In this document: positions 42,370-47,546 of the stretch, one piece after another | Position numbering within the stretch: position 1 is the stretch's first letter | How the letters are laid out: every line of letters starts with the position of its first letter | From: CAVQGF01 sp045807945 | GTDB taxonomy: Bacteria > Acidobacteriota > Terriglobia > Terriglobales > Acidobacteriaceae | Assembly: GCA_045807945.1 (NCBI GenBank) | Contig: JBJMGI010000033.1 | Span: 1-47,546 of the forward strand | Direction of reading: 5' to 3' | DNA: 47,546 nt | Notes under the pieces: model-generated | Database searches by the model: none | What the model was told of the DNA's origin: nothing | What the model saw: the letters and a program-made list of their open reading frames with translations, nothing else | Translations under genes and position numbers: made by a program

Positions 42370-43889
42370 CGTGCACGCTCCATGACTTTTGCCAAGCGGT
42401 GCTCGAGAGCTTTTTGGGCTTCAGCAACATCGTCGAATGGAAAAACACCTTCGCGAGTGGTCTGCGTCTTCTCATGGCCTTTGCCCGCAATAAGGACAAT
42501 GTCTCCGGGCTTGGCGGCTTCAATAGCAAGCGCGATCGCGCGGCGGCGGTCGGCTTCGACGGCGTGATGTGTCCCAGTCTGCTTCAATCCGTTCATTGCA
42601 TCTTGCATGATTGCAGCCGGATCTTCACTGCGGGGATTATCTGAGGTGAGCACCACAAAATCGCTGCCTTCACCCGCAGCCTGGCCCATCAGCGGACGCT
42701 TCGCGCGGTCGCGATCGCCGCCGCAGCCAAAGAGGGTGATCACCCGGCCTTTGCCACTAACGAACTCGCGGGCCGCGGCCGTCAGGTTCCGCAACGCGTC
42801 GTCGGTGTGTGCGTAATCGACAACGACCGTGAATGGCTGCTCGGGTCCGATGCTGACCTTCTCGAAACGGCCGGGAACGCCTTTGCTGGATTCAGCAGCC
42901 TTCGTGATCTGCTGCATCGGAAAACCGAGCGCCTGCGCTGCCCCGATGGCAGCCAGCAGGTTGTAGACGTTCACTTTCCCGATCAGTGGAGATTTAATCT
43001 GGTGTTTGCCGCTTGCTGTGCGTAGCGTAAAGGCTGTTTCTTGCGGACTCAGTTGGATCGACTCAGCTGCAAAATCAGCGGAATGATTCACGCCGTAGGT
43101 GATCACTGAGCTTCCCTTCTTACGTGATATCTCTGCGAGTTTGCGCCCGAAATCATCGTCGGTGTTGATGATGGCAAACTTCGGCGGCGCTGTTCCCACC
43201 CCTTCGAACAGCATCTGCTTGGCCGCGGAATATTTCTGCATGTCGCCGTGGTAATCAAGATGATCCCGAGTGAGATTGGTGAAAACGGCAACTTCGAACG
43301 GCACTCCCCAGACTCGTCCCTGCTCGAGCGCATGCGACGAGACTTCCATAACCGCCTGCTGCGCGCGCTTGCTGCCGAGGCTTGCGCTGGTCGCTTCCGC
43401 GAACATCGCATTGATCTCCAGCGACTCGGGCGTGGTATGCGGCGACGGCAGAATTTTTCCGGCGACGTGATACTCGACGGTGCCGATCAGAACCGGGGCG
43501 GGCGCGCCAAGAGTCTGCAGTAAGCTATCCAGCACGAAGGTCGTTGTTGTTTTCCCGTTCGTCCCGGTGACGCCGACGATCTTCAGTCTTGCTGCCGGAT
43601 TTCCGAAAAAATTTGCGCTGATCCCGGCCAGCGCTCGGCGTCCATGCTGAACCATTCCCCAGGCCGCATTCGCGCGTGGCTTTTCCGAAGCTGAATCGGA
43701 GACAACGGCCACAGCTCCCTGCTTTATCGCGCTGTCGATGTAGCGATTACCATCGGTGCTCTCGCCGCGCATGGCGAGAAACAAATCCCCGGGCTTGATC
43801 TTGCGCGAGTCGTATTGAATGCCAGTGATCTCGGCGTCGCCGGAGCGGGACTGGAGTTCGACTCCGCGCAAGATCTCAGAAAATCTCAT
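42366..43889 (-). CDS. murE: UDP-MurNAc-L-alanyl-D-glutamate--2,6-diaminopimelate ligase MurE
   Basis: A 507-residue Mur ligase adding the third residue of the peptide stem. The P-loop is VTGTNGKTTTTFVLDSL. The DNPRSEDP motif marks meso-diaminopimelate specificity, as opposed to Lys enzymes, so the organism should have mDAP-type (Gram-negative style) peptidoglycan. An N-terminal domain with YDSRKIKPGDLFLAMRG binds UDP-MurNAc. The ATG at 43889 is 53 bases downstream of ftsI. Confidence 0.96.
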   Translation of the reverse strand: MRFSEILRGVELQSRSGDAEITGIQYDSRKIKPGDLFLAMRGESTDGNRYIDSAIKQGAVAVVSDSASEKPRANAAWGMVQHGRRALAGISANFFGNPAARLKIVGVTGTNGKTTTTFVLDSLLQTLGAPAPVLIGTVEYHVAGKILPSPHTTPESLEINAMFAEATSASLGSKRAQQAVMEVSSHALEQGRVWGVPFEVAVFTNLTRDHLDYHGDMQKYSAAKQMLFEGVGTAPPKFAIINTDDDFGRKLAEISRKKGSSVITYGVNHSADFAAESIQLSPQETAFTLRTASGKHQIKSPLIGKVNVYNLLAAIGAAQALGFPMQQITKAAESSKGVPGRFEKVSIGPEQPFTVVVDYAHTDDALRNLTAAAREFVSGKGRVITLFGCGGDRDRAKRPLMGQAAGEGSDFVVLTSDNPRSEDPAAIMQDAMNGLKQTGTHHAVEADRRRAIALAIEAAKPGDIVLIAGKGHEKTQTTREGVFPFDDVAEAQKALEHRLAKVMERAR

Positions 43890-43942
43890 GGTCGATTGCA
43901 GCTGCCAGAAGACGCACGAATGGCGAGGGCGCTTGCACCATT

Positions 43943-46105
43943 CTACCTGCTGAAGCGGACCGCCACGCGCGCGCCTGCGGCGATGCGCGTCCCCGCTGGC
44001 GGCGACTGCTCGCGGGCTATGCCGCTGCCGATGATGTCGATATCAATGCCCGATTCCTGCGCGACCTCGAGCGCCGCGCGCACCGGCTTGCCAATCATCG
44101 AGGGCACGACCACGCCGATGCCGAGTGTGACCACAGTGGTGCCGTGGCCGCTTTGTGGCGGATCGGAGGGTTCGGGCACGGCAGGATCGCGATACTGAGA
44201 CGCGGCATGCCGCGTCTCTACGTGAGAGAGTTTCGCTTCCACGAGGTGTGCGGATTGCGAAGACGAAGGTTTCGCGACCGGTGCGGCTGACGGTGCTGAT
44301 GATGGGAGTTCCGCTTCCCACTGCATGCTTTCAGGAACAGGCTCGCTCGACCCTTCCGCGACGTCGGCGTCGCTAGCCTTCGCCGCGGCGCGAAGCAGCT
44401 GTCGCTTGGGATTGTCTGGCGCAACGTCTTGCGGAACGTTCATGTAAGCGAGCGTCTGTTGTGCGACGGCTTTGAAGACGGGCGCGGCAACCTGGCCACC
44501 TTCATGCGGCCCAACTGGAGAATCGAGGATCACGGCGATCGTGACCACGGGATCGTATGCGGGGGCAAAGCCGGCGAAGGAAGCCACGTACTTCGATTTC
44601 GAGTAGCCACCGGTCGCCGGATCAGCTTTCTGTGCCGTGCCGGTTTTCCCGGCGGAGGTGTAGCCCTCGAGGATGGCTTTCTTGCCAGTGCCGAACAGGA
44701 CCACGCCTTCCAGCATCTTCTTCATCTCGACGGCGGTAACGGTCGAAACCACGCGATGCTGCGGCGCAGGATGGAAGGCCACCTTGGCCGTCGCATCATT
44801 CGGATCGCGAGTTCCGGCGACGATCCGTGGCGGCGTGTACATCCCGTCGTTCGCAATCGTCGAGACCATGGAGATCAGCTGCACCGGCGAAATGCCGATC
44901 TCCTGCCCCATAGAGATGGCGCCGATCGAAACCTTCGACCAGCGACTCACCGGCTTGGTGATGCCGCGCGTCTCGCCGGGAAGCTCGATGCCGGTCTGCG
45001 CGCCGAAGCCGAAGGCGCGGATGTAGCGGTCGAAGCGCTCTTCACCCAATCGCAAGCCAAGCTTGATGGCGCCGACGTCGCTGGAATTCGCGAGGATTTG
45101 CGAGACGGTGAGAAGACCGAACGGCTTGTGATCGCGAATGCGAACATTGCCGATGTAAATCGCGCCGTTCTGGCAATCGATTACTTCTTCGGGATTGGTG
45201 ATCTTCTCTTCGAGCGCCGCCGCGATGGTCACCATCTTGAAGGTTGAGCCCGGCTCGTAGATGTCGCTCACGGCGCGGTTCTTCATCTTCTGCGGGTCGG
45301 AGATATGGAAAGCGTTGGCGTCGAACGTAGGACGGTTCGCGAGCGCGAGGATCTCGCCCGTCTTCGGGTTCTCTACGATCACAGTTCCGGCCGCTGCATG
45401 AGTGCGCTGCATGGCGGCATCGAGTTCGCGCTCGGCGATGTACTGGATCTTCTCGTCGATAGTGAGGACGACGTTCTCGCCGGGATCAGGTTTTTTCTCG
45501 ACTCGCCCGAACCAATGACGACGCGCATCGAGCGAGATGAGCATTTGCCCCGGCTTGCCGCGCATGGGCGAGTTCAGGCTGCGCTCCAGACCGCCGAGAC
45601 CTTCATCGTCGAGTCCGACAAATCCGATCGCTTGCGCGGCCAGTTCGCGCTTGGGGTAGAAGCGCTTCGATTCCTTTTCGAAGTAGATGCCTTTCAGATT
45701 CAGGTCGCGGATGCGCGCAGCGGTGTCGTTGTCGAGCTTGCGGGCGATCCAGCAGAAGGCGTGCGACGATTTGAAACGCGCGAGAATGTCTTGTGGTTCA
45801 GTCTTCAGGATTCGAGCGAGGAGTGAAGCGGTGTTGACCTGGTCGGGAATCTCGCTAGGCACCGCGAAGACGGAATCGGCGGAGACGGACATCGCGAGCT
45901 CGCGTCCGTTGCGATCGTAGATGGCGCCGCGGGGCGGCGAGACCTCGATGCTGCGCTGTTGCTGCCGGCTGGCCTGTTTGACGAAGTCGCCGTATTCGAA
46001 GAGCTGGAGGTAGAGCAGGCGGCTGACGATTGCGACGATCCAGAAGCAAAGAATGGCCGCGAAGATAAAAAGGCGACGGCCTGCGCCGGGCGGGGGCTGC
46101 GGCAT
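43943..46105 (-). CDS. ftsI: Septal class B penicillin-binding protein FtsI with C-terminal PASTA domain
   Basis: A 720-residue transpeptidase that cross-links septal peptidoglycan with FtsW. An N-terminal helix at about 11-32 is followed by the pedestal domain (RGAIYDRNGRELAMSV). The transpeptidase has S287-T-F-K290, S341-S-D343 and K487-T-G489. Residues about 565-650 are a Ser/Ala/Glu-rich linker. A PASTA-like domain (VVPSMIGKPVRAALEVAQESG) covers 655-719; PASTA modules bind peptidoglycan or muropeptides and are usual in Gram-positive PBPs. The ATG has a GAGGAG 13 bases away. The gap from the ftsL-like gene is unusually long (160 bases) and contains several hairpins. Confidence 0.93.
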   Translation of the reverse strand: MPQPPPGAGRRLFIFAAILCFWIVAIVSRLLYLQLFEYGDFVKQASRQQQRSIEVSPPRGAIYDRNGRELAMSVSADSVFAVPSEIPDQVNTASLLARILKTEPQDILARFKSSHAFCWIARKLDNDTAARIRDLNLKGIYFEKESKRFYPKRELAAQAIGFVGLDDEGLGGLERSLNSPMRGKPGQMLISLDARRHWFGRVEKKPDPGENVVLTIDEKIQYIAERELDAAMQRTHAAAGTVIVENPKTGEILALANRPTFDANAFHISDPQKMKNRAVSDIYEPGSTFKMVTIAAALEEKITNPEEVIDCQNGAIYIGNVRIRDHKPFGLLTVSQILANSSDVGAIKLGLRLGEERFDRYIRAFGFGAQTGIELPGETRGITKPVSRWSKVSIGAISMGQEIGISPVQLISMVSTIANDGMYTPPRIVAGTRDPNDATAKVAFHPAPQHRVVSTVTAVEMKKMLEGVVLFGTGKKAILEGYTSAGKTGTAQKADPATGGYSKSKYVASFAGFAPAYDPVVTIAVILDSPVGPHEGGQVAAPVFKAVAQQTLAYMNVPQDVAPDNPKRQLLRAAAKASDADVAEGSSEPVPESMQWEAELPSSAPSAAPVAKPSSSQSAHLVEAKLSHVETRHAASQYRDPAVPEPSDPPQSGHGTTVVTLGIGVVVPSMIGKPVRAALEVAQESGIDIDIIGSGIAREQSPPAGTRIAAGARVAVRFSR

Positions 46106-46136
46106 GCGTTTCTAACGGCTCCTCAGACGCACGTAT

Positions 46137-46164
46137 GGCGGAATCTGCCGAAGCAGACTCCGCC
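46137..46164 (-). repeat. Stable hairpin with UUCG loop in the ftsL-ftsI gap
   Basis: On the reverse strand a 12-bp stem (GGCGGAGTCTGC with GCAGATTCCGCC, one G-T pair) encloses TTCG, a cUUCGg tetraloop in RNA. It ends 32 bases before the ftsI start codon. There is no T tract, so it is probably not a terminator. Confidence 0.7.
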
Positions 46165-46175
46165 TTAAACTTGCG

Positions 46176-46199
46176 CCCCGACGCGCTTACGCGTCGGGG
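46176..46199 (-). repeat. Perfect 10-bp GC hairpin in the ftsL-ftsI gap
   Basis: CCCCGACGCG pairs perfectly with CGCGTCGGGG around a 4-base loop. It lies 11 bases from the neighbouring UUCG hairpin and has no T tract. Confidence 0.7.
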
Positions 46200-46247
46200 A
46201 CTTAAACCAGCCCGGAGCTTTGGTTGAAGACAGGCCGGGATGTGATT

Positions 46248-46261
46248 GCTGCCGAAGCAGC
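46248..46261 (-). repeat. Third hairpin with UUCG loop, directly after ftsL
   Basis: A 5-bp stem (GCTGC with GCAGC) encloses TTCG on the reverse strand, 4 bases past the ftsL stop codon. Its 12-base core CTGCCGAAGCAG recurs in the hairpin at 46137-46164. Confidence 0.6.
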
Positions 46262-46265
46262 GAAC

Positions 46266-46757
46266 TTATTGAGCGACCGCTACGACCGCGAACTCTGACG
46301 CACGCGCCATGACGCCTTTGCCTTGGTCGCCACTGGCGTTGTCGAGGCGCTGCACCTGGCCGACTTGCGGCATGGCAAACCCCATGCGGCGCGCGAGCAC
46401 GTCAATGCGTTCCGGATCGCGCAGCGAAGCTTCTTCAAGCTTCAACGCGCGGTTCTCTTCCTGCAGGCGCTCCATCGAGGCCTTCTGGTCCTCAATGCGG
46501 TAGCCATACTGGATAGAGGTGAAGTGCTGCCACACGTAGAGCATCATCAGTGTGCAGACGACGCTCATCACCGCCGAGAACAGATAGATCTCGCGACGGC
46601 GCTTCTGGTCGGTGACCTTCACCAGGCGAGTGTTGTCGATCTCTTTAGCGATGTAGACCTCAGGGATGCCCGCGGCCATGCGGCGTCCATTGACGATGGG
46701 GACGTATTGTCCGGTGATCGCTGGTCCGTTGAACGAGATTGCTTGTGCTGCTGCCAT
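46266..46757 (-). CDS. ftsL: FtsL-like cell division protein
   Basis: A 163-residue bitopic protein. A cytoplasmic N-terminus of about 70 residues is followed by one helix (IYLFSAVMSVVCTLMMLYVW, about 72-91). A periplasmic coiled coil (EDQKASMERLQEENRALKLEEASLRDP) ends in ERIDVLARRMGFAMPQVGQV, the usual tail of FtsL/DivIC. FtsL links the FtsQ and FtsI-FtsW parts of the divisome. Position between rsmH and ftsI supports the call, since sequence conservation in this family is poor. It begins 13 bases after the 55-residue gene. Confidence 0.85.
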   Translation of the reverse strand: MAAAQAISFNGPAITGQYVPIVNGRRMAAGIPEVYIAKEIDNTRLVKVTDQKRRREIYLFSAVMSVVCTLMMLYVWQHFTSIQYGYRIEDQKASMERLQEENRALKLEEASLRDPERIDVLARRMGFAMPQVGQVQRLDNASGDQGKGVMARASEFAVVAVAQ

Positions 46758-46770
46758 TTTCCGCCTGCTT

Positions 46771-46938
46771 TTACGCTGCTGCCGGTTTTAGCGTCGCGGG
46801 GGCGACTGGATTGAAGTAGTAGGCGCTATACGGATCGAGATGAAGCACCTGCTCCTGGATCTCAAGGTCATGCTGCACGTGCTCTTCGGCACGTTGCACG
46901 CTGGCCATGATTTGGTCGATCAATGTTCCTGTGTACAT
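46771..46938 (-). CDS. Conserved-looking 55-residue protein between rsmH and ftsL
   Basis: A small gene with an excellent ribosome site (AGGAGG 5 bases before the ATG at 46938), ending 13 bases before ftsL. The product starts MYTGTLIDQIMASVQRAEEH and continues as a charged helix. The later part includes LHLDPYSAYYFNPVAP, ending in LKPAAA. It has no signal or membrane helix. I know no family. Placement and the ribosome site make it a real gene; a role in division is inferred only from its neighbours. Confidence 0.7.
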   Translation of the reverse strand: MYTGTLIDQIMASVQRAEEHVQHDLEIQEQVLHLDPYSAYYFNPVAPATLKPAAA

Positions 46939-46978
46939 GACTTCCTCCTGCCCCCTACAGACCTGTGCTGCAACTACT

Positions 46979-47073
46979 CCTCAGAATTTTTCCGGGACGG
47001 CACCGGAAAAGGTGGGATAGCTGAGGAACAACTTTAAATTCGCCCTAGTATTCAGAGAGGCGATGCCGTCCCG
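46979..47073 (-). other. Structured leader between rsmH and the 55-residue gene
   Basis: A perfect hairpin TTTTCCGG/CCGGAAAA (46988-47010) has a 7-base loop and is flanked by CCTCAG (46979-46984) and CTGAGG (47021-47026), which can pair around it. The loop and the adjoining bases (46993-47002) are exactly complementary over 10 bases to 47064-47073. The RNA could form a pseudoknot or switch between two structures. It ends about 40 bases before the small-gene start codon. Confidence 0.45.
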
Positions 47074-47110
47074 AAATCGTTGTGCGTGGACCAGAGGTCC
47101 GCGGTTACAT

Positions 47111-47546
47111 CTAAATTCTTTCCGCCGCTCGCAGCTTCGCGCTGCGCGCCCGCGGATTGCTTTCGACTTCCTGGTCCCCTGCCGTTACCGGCTTCTTTGT
47201 AAGAACGCGGTACGTGCCATTACTTGCGCCCTCTCGCATCGCGTCTTTCACGATGCGATCTTCGAGCGAGTGAAAACTGATGATGACCAAGCGCCCGCAC
47301 GGCTTGAGGACCTTGGGCGCCGCGTCACCGCTGAGCAGCGCCTTCAGGTCATCCAATTCACGGTTTACGAAGATTCGGATCCCTTGGAAAGTCAGAGTCG
47401 CTGGATGAATTCGCTGGTGTTTCATTGTCCCGAGCGCGCTCGATATAACTTGCGCGAGATGAGCGGTTGTTGCTATCGGACGCGCCCGGACAATGGCTCT
47501 GGCGATTCTCCGCGACCTCCTTTCCTCACCGAATTCGTAAATCACA
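47111..47546 (-). CDS. rsmH: 16S rRNA (cytosine-1402-N4)-methyltransferase RsmH, C-terminal part
   Basis: The last 144 or so residues of RsmH (MraW), which methylates C1402 of 16S rRNA; the N-terminal SAM-binding part is outside the window. Recognisable parts are YEFGEERRSRRIARAIV, then HPATLTFQGIRIFVNRELDDL and GRLVIISFHSLEDRIVKDAMR. The C-terminal RSAKLRAAERI is the typical end. It is the first visible gene of the dcw run. Confidence 0.96.
   Translation of the reverse strand, partial: VIYEFGEERRSRRIARAIVRARPIATTAHLAQVISSALGTMKHQRIHPATLTFQGIRIFVNRELDDLKALLSGDAAPKVLKPCGRLVIISFHSLEDRIVKDAMREGASNGTYRVLTKKPVTAGDQEVESNPRARSAKLRAAERI

Noticed and set aside
45077..45085. FtsI has SSD rather than SSN in the second catalytic motif
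   Set aside because: Asp at this place is found in other active class B PBPs, so it is not evidence of a dead enzyme.

Overview
The window is most likely from an acidobacterium of the Koribacter/Terriglobus type (class Terriglobia). This is inferred from gene content: a GWxTD-domain protein, carboxypeptidase-regulatory-domain outer-membrane proteins including a TonB-receptor N-terminus, a large regulator joining a winged helix, a membrane helix and TPRs, secreted Ig-like/kelch proteins, and a long division/cell-wall (dcw) cluster. No marker gene settles the species. Coding density is high, and no gene-free stretch reaches 300 bases. I see no insertion sequence, integrase, CRISPR array or rRNA.

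Left part (1-23,400), mixed accessory and housekeeping genes. A TonB-dependent-receptor N-terminus is cut by the window edge. It is followed by an FMN-dependent alpha-hydroxy-acid oxidase, then a tight reverse-strand operon (5577 to 2074) of a secreted beta-barrel-like protein, a YtrA/GntR regulator, an ABC ATPase, an ABC permease and a DUF4386-like membrane protein. That operon starts at a TTGACA box followed by a perfect 18-bp palindrome, a good candidate for the regulator's own operator. Next come a CPBP membrane protease, a small membrane protein and tRNA-Lys(CUU). Two further near-copies of the tRNA 3' end lie 1.9 and 5.8 kb downstream. They frame two cassettes: a serine hydrolase, then a TPR regulator divergent from a kelch lipoprotein. 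This looks like the scar of serial integration. Beyond them are an SDR, a cyanophycinase-like peptidase, a 1379-residue secreted multidomain protein, a SYLF protein, an amidase with a Tat-exported partner, and small unknowns.

Middle part (23,400-31,100), cell-envelope genes. On the reverse strand are an outer-membrane barrel protein with a carboxypeptidase-like N-domain and a GWxTD protein. Diverging from them are a MacA-like adaptor, a MacB/LolD-type ATPase without a permease, and a STAS-domain protein. A penicillin-binding transpeptidase homologue with its own candidate promoter lies just downstream of ftsZ.

Right part (31,100-47,546), the dcw cluster on the reverse strand. Reading with transcription the order is rsmH (partial), a 55-codon small gene, ftsL-like, a PASTA-bearing ftsI, murE, murF, mraY, murD, ftsW, murG, murC, ftsQ, ftsA, ftsZ. 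Together these make UDP-MurNAc-pentapeptide, lipid I and lipid II, cross-link septal peptidoglycan and form the Z-ring. ddl and murB, often found between murC and ftsQ, are absent. Unexplained structure here includes a possible pseudoknot leader between rsmH and the small gene, and a cluster of very stable hairpins (two with UUCG loops) between ftsL and ftsI.
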